This document shows positions 23,681 through 34,915 of a stretch of 64,000 nt of DNA, one piece after another. The notes below the pieces were generated by a model. That model worked only from the letters and a program-made list of their open reading frames with translations. It was not told the DNA's origin and did no database searches. The position numbers and the translations under genes are program-made. Within the stretch, counting starts at the first letter, position 1. Every line of letters begins with the position of its first letter. This DNA is from Acanthamoeba castellanii str. Neff (Eukaryota; Discosea; Longamoebia; Acanthamoebidae): positions 11,955 to 75,954 of the forward strand of contig NW_004457445.1 in NCBI RefSeq assembly GCF_000313135.1, given 5' to 3'.

Positions 23681-24172
23681 TACCCGGACATCGTGGGCAT
23701 CCCCTTCGGCGAGCTGGGCCTCGATACCGACCACCACCTCCAGACCAACGAGGCCAACTACTACTTCTACCTCAACGCCACCGGCATGCAGTGCAACATT
23801 CTGCCCAACTCCGGTCCAATGCCGCCTCAGCACGCCTTTGCCAACCAATCGGCCTTTGTCGGCGTCACCACGTTCGAGGGGCGGCTGGTCAATGTGTTCA
23901 CCACCCAGATCGAGGTCGTGCCGGGCCTGAGCACCCGGGCCAACCTCCTCCAGGACGTGGCCACCCTGCTCCCAGTCCGGTTCAACATGGAGGGCGTCCC
24001 GCCCTACGACCTGCTCGGCCCCAACGAGATGACCTTCCTCACCTTCGCCGAGGTGTCGGCCCTCCCCGCCGACGTGCCGCTCTTCAACCCGCCCAAGGCC
24101 TGCCTCAACGCTCGCCCCGTGCTGGGCTTCGGCAGCCTCGCCAGCCTAAATCACCGTCCCCTCCGCCGCTGA
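23681..24172 (+). CDS. C-terminal part of an unidentified, possibly secreted protein
   Basis: An open frame enters from the gap and ends with TGA at 24170-24172, with no intron in the visible part (163 codons). Composition is extracellular-like: few Lys, many aromatic and small residues, three Cys (MQCNIL, KACLN). The pattern YYFYLNATGMQCNIL, FVGVTTFEGRLVNVFTT and LLPVRFNMEGVPPYDL resembles small secreted beta-rich proteins in which a short processed factor is followed by a C-terminal Cys, loosely like ependymin-type folds. That is only an impression. The N-terminus, and any signal peptide, lies in the gap. No transmembrane segment is visible. Confidence 0.6.
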   Translation, partial: YPDIVGIPFGELGLDTDHHLQTNEANYYFYLNATGMQCNILPNSGPMPPQHAFANQSAFVGVTTFEGRLVNVFTTQIEVVPGLSTRANLLQDVATLLPVRFNMEGVPPYDLLGPNEMTFLTFAEVSALPADVPLFNPPKACLNARPVLGFGSLASLNHRPLRR

Positions 24173-24322
24173 TGGCAGCACTCGCCTGGAGTAAAGTTGA
24201 TAAATTGAGCGTGTGCGGTTGTGTTGTGTGCGTGGCGCGAAGCGTTCTCGTCGTGCGTGTGTGTGTGTGTCCTGTGCGTTTTTGACGCCACGAGCAGAAC
24301 GCTACACGAGCGAAAATGATGC

Positions 24323-24394
24323 TCGGCCGAGCAAGGTTCGAACTCGCGTCTCATGCGTGAGAGGCATACGTGCTTCCCGCTGCACCACCGGCCG
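24323..24394 (-). tRNA. tRNA-Glu (anticodon CTC)
   Basis: Minus-strand cloverleaf of 72 bases without intron. The acceptor CGGCCGG pairs with TCGGCCG (one G-T), and the discriminator is A. The D stem is GTGC/GCAC. The anticodon stem TATGC/GCATG encloses the loop CTCTCAC, anticodon CTC. The T arm is GCGAG-TTCGAAC-CTTGC. The A-box-like GTGGTGCAGCGGG and B-box-like GTTCGAACC internal promoters are present. The first pair is C1-G72, unlike the U1-A72 usual in animal tRNA-Glu. It sits alone between two protein genes. Confidence 0.88.
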
Positions 24395-24521
24395 GCACGC
24401 TGATAGTCCATCCACGGCGAAGGACGAGGCCGGCAAGACTAACACGCAAGCCCATTTGGGGGGGGGCTAATGGGGATGAATGGCAAATGATAAAGGAGAA
24501 GAGCATCTTCATTAGGTACAG

Positions 24522-24878
24522 TTAATGCTCGGAGGAGATGGGCCGACCATTGGGCTTCCGGCCGAGAAGGCGCTGGGCCGAGTTCTGGGCAGCTATGGAA
24601 TGACCGCCCAGGAAGCCAAGGATACCACCGCACAATGCCACCGATTTCCTAGCACCCTTGCCTGCAAGAATCAAATGAGATTACTTTGCATTTGCGCGCT
24701 TGGGGGGGGTGAATGACGTGGATAATAACGTACCAGCCATGTAGCCCCAAGCAACACCGGCGCCAGTCAGTCCGACCAAGATGCCCCAATCGCTCAGCCG
24801 CATGTGCCACAGGATCGAGGGATAGGTGGGCTTCGGGTTAATCACCGCATTCTTGGGTTCCTCCGTGAATACCACCAT
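24522..24878 (-). CDS. Complex I subunit of the NUXM / 20.9-kDa family
   Basis: Accessory membrane subunit of mitochondrial NADH:ubiquinone oxidoreductase. Exon 1 runs from the ATG at 24878 (MVVFTEEPKN) to a GTACG donor at 24733/24734. Exon 2 (24522-24661) ends in TAA. The two give about 98 residues. The pattern NPKPTYPSILWHMRLSDW, then GVAWGYMAGKGARKSV, then GILGFLGGHSIAAQNSAQRL and LGRKPN follows the plant 20.9-kDa subunit (YPVVDRNPPF, GYLSG, GGLIGLMGGFMYAYQNSAGRL). Two Gly-rich helices are likely membrane segments. Frame upstream of this ATG is open but has no further ATG. It lies 120 bases downstream of the AMP deaminase stop, on the same strand, with no functional link apparent. Confidence 0.78.
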
Positions 24879-24998
24879 CTTCGTCTTGCTTTTCCAATCA
24901 ATCAATCAATGCGGATTTGTTTTGGTTTTTGTTTTCACTTCTTTAAATAAAAAGAAAATATGTTTAGGAAAATATCTCTGGGTCCATACGCACTCGCC

Positions 24999-27900
24999 TC
25001 AGCAGGAGTGGTCCATCGGTCCGGAGAGGGGGATCAGGCGGATCGGGGTCCTGCGGGCCGAGTTGCGGAGCAGGTTCATCTTGCCGCCGCTGCTGGTGGT
25101 CTCCCTGCGGAGGAGGTCCGACGTGGGCTTGATGGTGCCCTTGGCCTCGTCCTCCTCCTCTTCCGTCGAGCTGGACAAGGCCAGCTGTGCACAATCACCA
25201 GCGTCAGGTCAGCAAGTCTGCAGCACCACAGGAACATAAAGGTGGCCAAACTAACCTCGGTGGTGTTGGTGATCTCCTTCTGGCTGACTTGCGCTATGAA
25301 GTCCTTCTCGCCCTGCAGCAGCTCGCTTCGGAACGCAATGCGCAGGTGCGGCAGGTTGGTCTTGCTCGGCGCTACCGGGGGAAAATGCGCCACATCAGCA
25401 CCGGCCACCACACACGTGAGAACAGTCGCAGCACGTACTGTTGCCCTCGATGCCGGTCTTCCAGTAGTTATCGCCGATCCACTGCACCTTGTCGCTATGC
25501 GTGAACCCGCTCTGGAGCACCGAATTGCGTGCCACCTCCGAGAGATCGGTCACGCTCAAGCGGTAGAGCTGCATTCACACGTGGCGCGCCAATCCATCAG
25601 CTTTAAGTAAGCGTCGGGCGGCCGGCACGAGAAGAAGCACGATAAGCACCTGCGCGGCGATCGAGTACTCCTCGACCAGCGGCTCGGGCGTCTGGTGCAA
25701 CTGCAGCGGGCAATCTGCAATAATGATCATTAAGGTGAGACCTAAACGTACGAAATAATCGAAGGGTGGTAGTTACCGGTCGAGAGCGAGACGTTGAGTC
25801 CGCGCTTGAAGAAGGAGACGAAGATCCCCTCGCTGTAGTCGGCGTACAGCGCATGCTCGCCGAGCGGCGAGATGGCGATTCCCACCTGCGCGAGGTAGTA
25901 GAGGTACTGGAGCGGAAGGCAGTGCTTGAGGTTGCTGCCGTGCGTGATGCCGTTGGACAGCAGGAAGGCCGCCGCCAGATGGTCAATCGGTCCAGCCGCG
26001 CCCGAGTGCGGCCTAGCAACACAAACACAAATATGTCAACAATCGCACACGCACACATACGACCGCACACACACGACGCACACACACACGTCGCACATAA
26101 CACACGTAGGGGGAGAGGAGACCTGAAGTCGAAGGTGTTGAGGCTGCGGGTCTCCCGGTATTTGTTGAGGGACCACACGTTGGCCCACATGAAGTAGAGG
26201 TAGTAGGCGTAGGGCGGGTTCTCCTTGGTGTCCCACCGACGCGGATCGGCCGGGCAGGTCTTGAGGTCCTTGCGCTCGGCCACGTCTTCGTTGTCGACAC
26301 TGTCGAAGCCCGAAACCTGTTCAGTGATGAAGCGGTGCAGCACCGGATCCAACGACGGATTCTTCGTCACCTCGAACAAAGGCAAGAAGATGTCTGTCCA
26401 CAACACAACACGACATGACACACGACACGCGACACACGCGACACGCGACACGCGACACATGTCAGCCGTTGATGCGTGGGCGCAGGCGATGGCGAGGGAG
26501 TGCGTACTGTCGAGCATGTCCTGGAAGGAGTGTACGTCGTTCTTCTCCTTGAGGATGTGGTAGAGACGCGGGACCTGGATGACCCACTTCAGGTGGGGCG
26601 AGACCAGTCGGTTGTTCATCACCCACTGGGCCAGGTGGCTCCACTCCTTCGGCGACGTGCCATAGACCGAGATGCGCCACTCGGCCATCTAGAGACGCAG
26701 CCGCGATTAGTGTCACGACCGGTCGGCAGTGAGCTTCATCGCGGGCGTACCTCGTGCCGGCCCTTCTCGAGCTGGTCGAGCTCCTGCCGCAGCAGTTCGC
26801 CGAAGTAGCGACCGTCGACGTCGTTCGACTTCTTCAAGAAGAGCGTCCGCAAGTCAGACGAGCCTGCCCACCATCCAACAACAAAGACATCAGCAATCAC
26901 TAGAATGCGTGTCGCGTGTCGCGTGTCGCGTGTGTGTCGTGAGTTGCGTACCGAAGGGGTTGTACTTGCTGTTGAACTTGTCGAAGCGGCCGTAGGTGGT
27001 GTGGTTGGAGTGGGTGTCCAGCGAGTCGAGGGTGAAGTTCTCGATCGGGACGCCCGTCGACTTGAACAGCGCCTCGAGCGTCACCTCGCCCTTCTTGACC
27101 ACAATGTCCTATTTTTGGGGGGGGAGCGTCGGCTAAGTGGGCTGACGACCGGGGAGGGGGGCGCCAGTGCCAAGGACGAACATAGGCGTACATTGGGGCT
27201 GGTGGCGTATTTGTTCTTGATGAAGGCCAGCAGCTTGGGGGCGACCACGGCCGACGCCGCGTGGATGTGTGTGTCCACCTTGACCACGTGGTAGAAGTCC
27301 TGCTGCGCAAACTGGGACCGGCGGGGCCACCACACGACACGCACGCGTCGAGAGGTACAGAAAGTTAGGAAGAACGCGGCGCACGTACATTGGTGGGGGC
27401 TGCGGGGCGCGTACCCTCATGGCGTCCTTCTCGTACTCGGTGTTGACCAGCGAGTGGAGGTCGAAGCGCGCCTCGAGCAGGCGCAGGCGCTGATCGGCCA
27501 ACTGACACACCGCCTGCATGGCCCCAACATCGAGAATATTTTAATGTAAAATCTCATCTCAATCATATTATCATGTAATGTAGAGAGAGATATGTGGACA
27601 GGAAAGCAAGTTATTCTTGCCGTACCAGGTCGGAAACGACGTGCTTGATGTGGCGGTAGTCACGGACGAACTCGGCGTACGAGGGCACCGTGTACAGCAG
27701 CTGCCCCTGCCTGTCGCCGCCTTGATGGACAGGGAGGAGTCAGTGCCTGGCGAATTACTACCGTGCAGCACAGGCGAGGGTCATTGGGGAGAGGGGTACC
27801 TTTGATGGCGTAGCGCTTGTGAGTCCGCCTCTGCGGGTTCCGGTGGAGGATGGCATCGCAGTCGCGACAGTGGCTGGCCTGGCAGTCCGCGCACTCTACC

Positions 27901-28341
27901 AAGGCCAACTGGTCCAGGTCATTGGCGCAAAGTGCTGCACCACCAACGCACACCACCACGCAATCCATCGTCACGATTCAGAATTGTTCGTTCACGACGC
28001 CCAGGCGCGATCAACGTTACCGGTCTCGCTTGCGGCGACATGGTACACTCCTTCGGCCAATGTCAGGGTCTCCTGAAAGGGCGAGCGTGAGTTGGTGTGA
28101 GGACTCAGCCGGCACGCGCTACGGGCTCGTCGGAGCAGTGGAGATGGTGGGTGGTACGTACGGCGGAGGGCTCGGGCAGCGGCTCGGCCATGACCCGCTC
28201 CTTCAGGGAGGGCTTGACGTAGGCGTACTTGGCGCGAAGGGCGAGGGCTTGCGCGAGCATCTTGGCGGCCCACACCATCTCCTCCCCACCCGCATACTCT
28301 GCGCGGGCGCGGAGAAAACGACGCGCGGCGGCATAAGCCAT
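24999..28341 (-). CDS. AMP deaminase-like unit A: probable pseudoenzyme with B-box-like insertion
   Basis: Homologous to AMP deaminase from end to end (stop TGA 24999-25001). It keeps the zinc-ligand motifs: KVDTHIHAAS (27255-27290), RPH at about 26005, the His of GITHG, and the first Asp of STD. However, the RPHCGEAG motif reads RPHSGAAG, losing the catalytic Glu, and [11 protein letters not shown] reads SLSTDCPLQLH, losing the second, substrate-contacting Asp. Near the N-terminus (27815-27950) sits CANDLDQLALVECADCQASH followed by CRDCDAILHRNPQRRTHKR, a B-box-like zinc finger not normal in AMPD. If an independent gene, it starts at the ATG at 28341, only 5 bases after the stop assigned to unit B. 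More likely an 88-base GTACC..AG intron (28299-28386) joins it in frame to unit B. The C-terminus has an acidic tail. Deaminase activity is doubtful; a regulatory or scaffolding role is inference. Confidence 0.8.
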
Positions 28342-28346
28342 AACTT

Positions 28347-31300
28347 CATCGGAAGCGTGAAAGGCCTCCGTTCAAGAAAGTGGTACCGTGCCCCGGCGGG
28401 TAGATGATGTGAAGTTTCGAGTACTGCGTTTGTGTCCGCAGACGGAACGAATCCTCCCTCGTCGGCCTGATTTATTTATTTATTTATTTATTTTGGTTTG
28501 GTACGAGCCCAGATATTTGTGCGTAAATATAATATAAAATAAATAAATATATGAGCGGGTTCGTACCTTTGCTTGGTGCGCGAACCAGAGCACGCCTTGA
28601 CGAACTGAAGTTCATTGTGGAACGTCTCCTCCCGGAAGAGCACTCGCATGTTCGGGATGTTCGAGTAATTGATGTCTGTGCGTGCGCTTGAGCGTCAGCA
28701 GAAGCTCGCGCACTGGTCAAACTACAAAAGAAAGAAAGAAAGAACGAAGAACGAAGAAGAGCGAAGAAGGAGTCAGTCAGTACCGTTGCCCTGAGTGAAG
28801 GGTAGGTAGTAGCGCGGGCCGAGCCACTTGGCCTTGAAGCGGTGCTCGTAGCCGCTCTGCAGCACCGAATTGCGGGCGATCTCGGAGAGGTCGATCGAGT
28901 TCAGGTTCCACTGCTGGCCGGCGATGGCGTACTCCTCGATGAGAGGCGACTGGGTGTAGTGGAACTGCAGCGGGTCGTCGGTCGAGAGCGACACGTTGAG
29001 TCCCCGGCGGAAGAAGCGGTTGAACGGATTCTTCTTGTACTCCAGGAACAGCGCGTTGTTGCTCAGCGGCGACACCGCGATACCGATCTGTGCCACGTAG
29101 TACCTGCGTAGCGTTGTAAGTGGTGCCGAAATTAGCATTTACATGTAGTGTGTCGTGTGTCGTGTGTCGTGTGTCGTGTGTCGTGTGTCATGTGTAGTGT
29201 GTCGTGTGTCGTGTGTCGTGTGTCGTGTGTCGTGTGTCGTGTGTCGTGTGTCGTGTGTCGTGCGCAGAGGAGAGTGGTGCGCACAGGTATTCGAGTGGCG
29301 GCCGAGAGTGGAGCTTGATGCCGTGATTGATTCCTCGGGCGAGCAAGAAGGCCGCGGCCAGGTGGTCCGCATCGCCAGATTCGCCGCAGTGCGGCCTACG
29401 CGCACAGGCAGCAGGAAACGGTCAGCGCGTGGGCGGCTTCTTTGGGCGGATATGCGGAAATGGGCAAATAAATAGATAAATACCTGAGATCGAAGGTGTT
29501 GAGTCCGCGTGCCTCGCGGAGGCGGTTGAGCGTGACCAAGTTGGCCCACATATAGTACAGCCAGTAGGCGTAGGGAGGGTTCTCGTCGATGTCCCACGCC
29601 TCGGGCGATTGCGGCAATGCTCTGTTGTTGGTTGTTGTTGTATGCACGACCAAGCCGAGCGAGCAGAGAGAATGTTAGGAATGTAGTCCGACCGACCGAC
29701 CGAAGAGAGGAAGTTGTGCGGGCGCGCACCGGAGGCAGAGCTGTCGCTCGGGCCGCGACTCGTCGTCGACGCTGTCGAAGCCAGATACCTGTCGCAGAAA
29801 CTTGTGCAGATGCGGGTGCGACGTCGGGTCCAGCGTCACCTCGAAGAGCGGGCGGAACACGTCTGCATCACATAATTCCAGCACATTCAGCACGACCGGC
29901 AGGGAGGAAGGGGAAGAGGGAGAAGAAGAAGAAGAAGAAGAAGAAGAGAGTCAATTGATCTCTTCAACGTACTCTGAATGAGCTCGCCAAAGTTCTTGAT
30001 CTGGTTGGTCTTCTTGAAGAGGGTGTAGATACGCGGCACCTGGATCATCCACCTGTTGTGGTCGCTGTAGAGCTTGTTGTCGCAAATCCACTTGGCCAGT
30101 GAATCCCACTCTTCGGCTTTCCTGTTATTACGTCGTTCAACCTGATGTCAGCTATGCGTGCATGTGCGTACGAGCGTGTGCGTGTGCGATGGGCGTGGAA
30201 GGCCTCTAACCTGCCATAGATGGAGACTCGCCACTCGGCCATGCAGTACTTGGACTCCTCCAGGCGATCAGCGGTCTCCTGGGTGAGCTCGGCGAAGAAC
30301 TTGCCCTCCAGCTGATTCTCGGACTTGAGGAAGATGGTGCGCAGCTCGCTGAACCCGAAGGGCGAGTACTTGTCGTTGAAGTTGTCGAAGCGCTGGAACG
30401 TGTTGTCGGCCTAGTCGTCGTCATCGCCATCATCACCACCACCACAAGCCCCCAAACAAGGAATTAGAAGAGGTCACTTGCGTTTTGGCGGATTCTCTCC
30501 CAATGGAAGCATCGCCCGAAGCGTACCCGCACGTCGAGGGCGTCGACGGTGAAATCGGCCACTTCGAGGCCCAGGTGCTGGATGGTCTGGATGAGCGTCA
30601 CCTCCTTGCCGTCGGGTGTGCGAGAGACCACCTGCAGCGACCGCATGTCGATTCACGACCAGCCAGCGAGTGAGTGGGTAAGCCATGAGTAGTAACGAAA
30701 ATGCTGCACACTGCTCTGCAGAGCAGAGAGGAGAAGCGCGTATCAAGCGCCGTACCGTGTTGGGGTTTTCCGTGAGCTTGCGCTTGATGAACGTCAGCAG
30801 GTGCTTGGCGGTCATGGCAGCGGCCAAGTGGATGTGAGTGTCGACCTTGACCACTGCGCGCGGGCCAAAAGAGTCGATTCGTCGCTATCAGCACCACTGG
30901 CCAAGTTGCATGGCCAGCAGCGTACGACGCACGTGATCAGGGCAGGTCAAGAGCGTACCGTTGGAGAAGTCCTTGGGGTCATCCATCTGGGTGCTTTCGA
31001 TCTCCTGGGCTTCGTTGAGCAGGCGGTGGAAGTGGAACGAGAAGTCCAACTGCTTCAGCCGCTTCCATGAGAACGTCTTCATGGGTCCCGAGTTGGTGAT
31101 GTCCACAATCCTATGTGTCGATGCGTTGATGTGTTGACGTGTTGTGTGTTGCGTGTTGCGTGTTGTGTGTTGCGTGTTGTGTGTTGTGTGTTGTGTGTTG
31201 TGTGTTGTGTGTTGTGTGTTGTGTGTTGTGTGTTGTGTGTTGTGTGTTGTGTGTTGCGTGTTGTGTTAGCAAGGATTCAACTCGATTTCGAGGGAGGGCG

Positions 31301-31949
31301 ACGCCACCTGTTGTAGTCGCGCTCGTAGTCAGTAATGCTGTGCACGTCGACCAGAGGCTTGTCCTCGTCAAGGGCTGCACGATCGTTCGAATGCTGAGTC
31401 AGGCATGAGGGCCACATGGTCCACCGCGCATACACGCGCACACGCACCTTGCTGATCAGCGTAGACGCGGATGATGCCGTTCTTGGCACCGATGCGGTAC
31501 TGCGCAAACGGGCTGTCGGGCGCTGGCTTCACCAAATCGCGCTCGTGCCACACGTCCAGCGACTCCTGCACACAACAGTAATCATTGAATAATTGATATT
31601 ATCTCAAAATAATTATTTTTGTAATTTATAAAAAGCGAATAAAGTTGACTGTGCGGGCGGGCGAGCGTACCCCGCTGTCGTGGTGCACGGGCTGGGCGGG
31701 GACGAAGAGGTACTTGGCGCGCAGGTTGAGGGCCTCGTTGACGAACTTGCAGGCCTCGACGGTCTCCTTGTTGGCCCCCTGGCCGTCGTCAAAGGTCTCT
31801 ATCGACACACGCGGGTGCGAGTACTTGGACGAGCCCACCGACATCGACGAACGGGACATCTCCTTGGCCTTGCCTTGGTGGTCGCCGCTGGTTGAAGAAG
31901 ATGAAGAAGATGACGAAGAAGCAGTTACGGTGATGAGGGGCGTCTCCAT
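28347..31949 (-). CDS. AMP deaminase unit B, catalytically intact
   Basis: AMP deaminase converts AMP to IMP and ammonia in the purine nucleotide cycle. ATG at 31949 ([10 protein letters not shown], Ser-rich low-complexity leader), first exon 31671-31949, second 31448-31565. Motifs in order: [18 protein letters not shown] (zinc HxH); [73 protein letters not shown] (third His and catalytic Glu); [48 protein letters not shown]; and [20 protein letters not shown]. All active-site residues I can place are present. Read alone, the last exon runs past 28387 to a TGA at 28347-28349. Splicing at G|GTACC (28387/28386) instead joins it to unit A in frame. It shares a 243-base divergent upstream region with CTNNBL1. 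Confidence 0.88.
29147..29262. repeat. (GTGTC)n microsatellite in an AMP deaminase intron
   Basis: More than 100 bases of a GTGTC/GTGTGTC unit in the intron before the exon that carries the SLSTDDP motif. Confidence 0.85.
31136..31266. repeat. (GTGTT)n microsatellite in an AMP deaminase intron
   Basis: About 130 bases of GTGTTGTGTGTT-type repeats filling an intron of AMP deaminase unit B. Confidence 0.85.
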
Positions 31950-32192
31950 CTTTTGGAATTACTCGTTTCCTGAACGATTGCGTTCGGCTTGAGCCGACTT
32001 GTGGTGGTAAAGAGCTGACGTTGGTTACTTAGGTCAGATGCGTGACCGTCGGCGCAAGATGAAGGCTTCACGAGGTCTTGCGGGCCGTCGGTGACGAGCG
32101 CGAGCTGACATGCTTGGCATTCCAGTCGGCGAAAATTGGCAAAAGAAAAGAAAAAGATCACAACTGATCGCAAAAGATCAGCACAGCAGAGA
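31950..32192. promoter_or_regulatory. Divergent intergenic region, AMP deaminase / CTNNBL1
   Basis: The 243 bases between two start codons read away from each other must hold both 5' UTRs and promoters. No clear TATA box is seen; an A-rich, purine-rich stretch (AAAAGAAAAGAAAAAGATCA, near 32140) lies just before the CTNNBL1 ATG. Confidence 0.5.
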
Positions 32193-33020
32193 ATGAGCAA
32201 ACGCAAGAGGGAGGAGGCAGATGGACTCATCGATGAGGTGGACGAAGAGGACTTCAAGCTCACCGAGGCCGAAATCGCAGAGCTGATTGACACTGCCCCC
32301 GAGGTGCGCAGCCTTTTCATTTTAAATTAAATTAAATTCAATCAGGCATTTATTCAATTGCAATTCTGACTACTTATGCCTGAACAGGTCGAGGCCTTGA
32401 CGGCACAAGGTCTGCGCCGCCTGGTGCTGAACCTTGAGAAGCGCTACACCAGAAATCAGGAGCTGCGAATCAAGTACGCAGGCCAGCCTGACAAGTACGA
32501 CCTCCCCATCTCTTGCCCCACGCTCCACTTGGTGCTCAGACTCCTTGGCACATACCGAACGTGCGCCCACGTGACAACAAAGGTTCTTGGAGTCGGAGGT
32601 TGATCTCGACGTAGCGATCAAGGAGCTGCACGTGCTGGCCACCGCGCCCGGCCTCTACGGCGACTTCGTCAAGCTGAACGCAGTCCGCACTCTTGGCAAG
32701 TCGCAGCCCCTGTCCCTTTACTCTGCAGGCTTTCAGTGTTCTGACTTTCCTTTTGCATGGTGTCATGGTCATCGCTGCAGTGAGCCTGCTGCAGCACGAA
32801 AACAACGACATCATGGTGGACACAATCAACCTGCTCCACGAGCTCACGCAATCCAACGAGGGCGCGGCCGACGAAGCCGAAGACGAAGAAAGCGATGCGT
32901 ACCTTCTTCACGAGGCCTTCATCGTACGATGATTCCCCAGTGAACGCGTTGCCTTGCGTCGATGCAACGCTGACGACACACACACACACCGACACACACA
33001 CCGACACACACACACACGCC

Positions 33021-33054
<34 letters not shown>

Positions 33055-33802
33055 TGGCATGGCAATGTGTGCAGCAACAAGAAGGCGGACTGGACATTCT
33101 GCTGAGCAATCTGGACCGCCTGGACGAGAAGATCGACGAGGAGAGGCAGGGCGTTTACAACATGATGGGCATCCTGGAGAACGTATCAGAGGTGATGCCC
33201 GAGATCGGCGTCATGGCCATGAAGAACGACGTGTGGCGAAAGTGGGTCCTGCGCAGGTACACGCCTGCCCGCCTCTGCCCTACCACCCTTGTGTGTGTGT
33301 GTGTGTGGTGTGTGTGTGATGCGACTAAGACTTTTTGTTTTGCAACCCAACAATTACAGAATGAAGGAAGACGGGTTTGACGACAACAAGGCCTACGCCA
33401 GCGAGATCGTCTCCATTCTCCTCCAGAACTCGCCCGAGAGCCGTAAGCTCTTCACCGAGGCCAACGGCATCGACACACTTCTCCTCTGCCTTGCGGTACT
33501 ATTATCATTTATTATTTATTTATTATTTATTATTGAATTCAATTCTTATATTTTTTTACAATTATTACTTATTTAATTAACAATTATATTTTGTTTACTG
33601 GTGCAGCCGTACAGAAAAACGGACCCGCCAACTGCGGACGAGGAGGAGTACGTCGAGAACCTCTTCAACTCGCTCTGCACGTGCCTCATGTCCAACGAAA
33701 ATAAGCAAGTCTTCCGGAAGTCCCAGGGCCTCGAACTCATGCTCATCATGATCAAGTACTGCTACTCGCTGCCGCTGCATCTACCCACCCGGCAGTTCCA
33801 TA

Positions 33803-33840
<38 letters not shown>

Positions 33841-34915
33841 GTGTGTGTTGTGTGTGTGTGTGTGTGGTGTGTGTGTGGGTGTATGTGGTGTGCAGGTCGA
33901 AGAAGTTCCCGAGGAAGTCGGCGCTCAAGGTGGTGGACTTTGCGCTGGCCGGCAACGAGGAAAATTGCAAATATTTTGTGGACATCCTGGGCCTCAAGAC
34001 CCTCTTCGCCGCCTTCATGAAGAAGGGCGCCAAGAAGGGCCGCTCCGGCTTCAACGAACTGGCCGACGACGGTACCCAACCACCCACCCTGCAATTGTCA
34101 ACGCAGCGTCTGACACGCACCACCGCACCACCGCACACGCACGCGCACACACGCACGAACGCACACAGAACACATCGCGGCGGCGATCGCTTCGCTGTTC
34201 AAGAGCCTGGCGGCTGCTGGGGGTGAGCCCTACACGCGGCTGCTGGGCAAGTTCCAGGAGAGCAACTACCAGAAGATCGAGAGGCTGCTGGAGCTGCACG
34301 CCAAGTATGCCAAGAAGTCGGCCGCGTTCGACGCGCAGGTCGAGGCCGAGATGGAGGCCCGGCGGGCCAGAGGCGAGGAGCTCACCGAACTCGACGAGGA
34401 GTACTACCTCTCGCTCAGGCTGGACGAAGGTCATCTGTTCACGCTTCAGTTGATCGACTACATCATTGCTGCCGTCGCCACCTCGCCTCTTGAAGGGGTA
34501 CGCTCATCCGTGTGCTGCTGTCGCTCGCCATTCGCAATTCTGACGACGCACACGCACACGCACACGCACACGCACACGCACACGCACACGCACACGCACA
34601 CGCACACGCACACGCACCACGCACACGCACACGCACCACCGCACACGCACACGCACCACCGCACACGCACACGTACCACCGCACACGCACACGCACACGC
34701 ACCATCGCACACACATGCAGGCCAATGCGTACATCAAGCAGCTGTTGAAGCAGCAGGGAGGTTCGCTGGAAAAGGTGAAGGAGGTGCTGGCCACCTACGC
34801 GAAGTCCATCGGCTCGTCGGGCACCGACACCAGCAGCGGCGCGGCCGACGACGGCGACGCCACCACGGACAGGGAGCGGGCCAACATCCGCCAACTCATC
34901 GAGCGGCTCGAGTAG
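32193..34915 (+). CDS. CTNNBL1: Beta-catenin-like protein 1 (CTNNBL1)
   Basis: Nuclear armadillo-repeat protein of the Prp19/spliceosome-associated set. ATG at 32193 opens with a basic, NLS-like segment (MSKRKREEADG) and an acidic stretch. Next come LTAQGLRRLVLNLEKRYTRN with QELRIKYAG, then FLESEVDLDVAIKELHVLAT, then SLLQHENNDIMVDTINLLHE. These match human CTNNBL1 (NQELRIKFPDNPEKFMESELDL; LLGHDNTDVSIAVVDLLQEL). Later landmarks are LLSNLDRLDEKIDEERQGVY, NGIDTLLLCL, ENLFNSLCTCLMSNENKQVF, SALKVVDFALAGNEENCKYF, VDILGLKTLFAAFMKKG, and the C-terminal helices ending IRQLIERLE, TAG at 34913-34915. About 11 exons; several introns are filled with CA/GT repeats. A TTG upstream at 32136 is in frame, but no ATG lies before 32193. 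Confidence 0.92.
32977..33051. repeat. CA microsatellite with CACACCGA units
   Basis: Imperfect (CA)n with periodic CACACCGACA units in a CTNNBL1 intron. Confidence 0.85.
33808..33893. repeat. (GT)n microsatellite in a CTNNBL1 intron
   Basis: (GT)n with interruptions runs almost up to the acceptor AG. Confidence 0.85.
34546..34717. repeat. (CACACG)n microsatellite in a CTNNBL1 intron
   Basis: About 170 bases of CACACG hexamers, broken by CACCACCG units, fill most of the intron before the last exon. Confidence 0.88.

Noticed and set aside
28342..28346. An operon-like pair of AMP deaminase genes with a 5-base spacer
   Set aside because: Eukaryotic context; an in-frame intron with good splice sites explains the junction better. 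Kept as the alternative in the feature entries.
29147..29262. CRISPR-like or direct-repeat array
   Set aside because: Simple GTGTC microsatellite without spacers.
34458..34894. Long open frames rich in Cys-Val/Ala-Cys or His-Thr through CA/GT repeats (also near 36500-36990 and 38119-38655)
   Set aside because: They are dinucleotide repeats translated in arbitrary frames, opposite or within introns of real genes.
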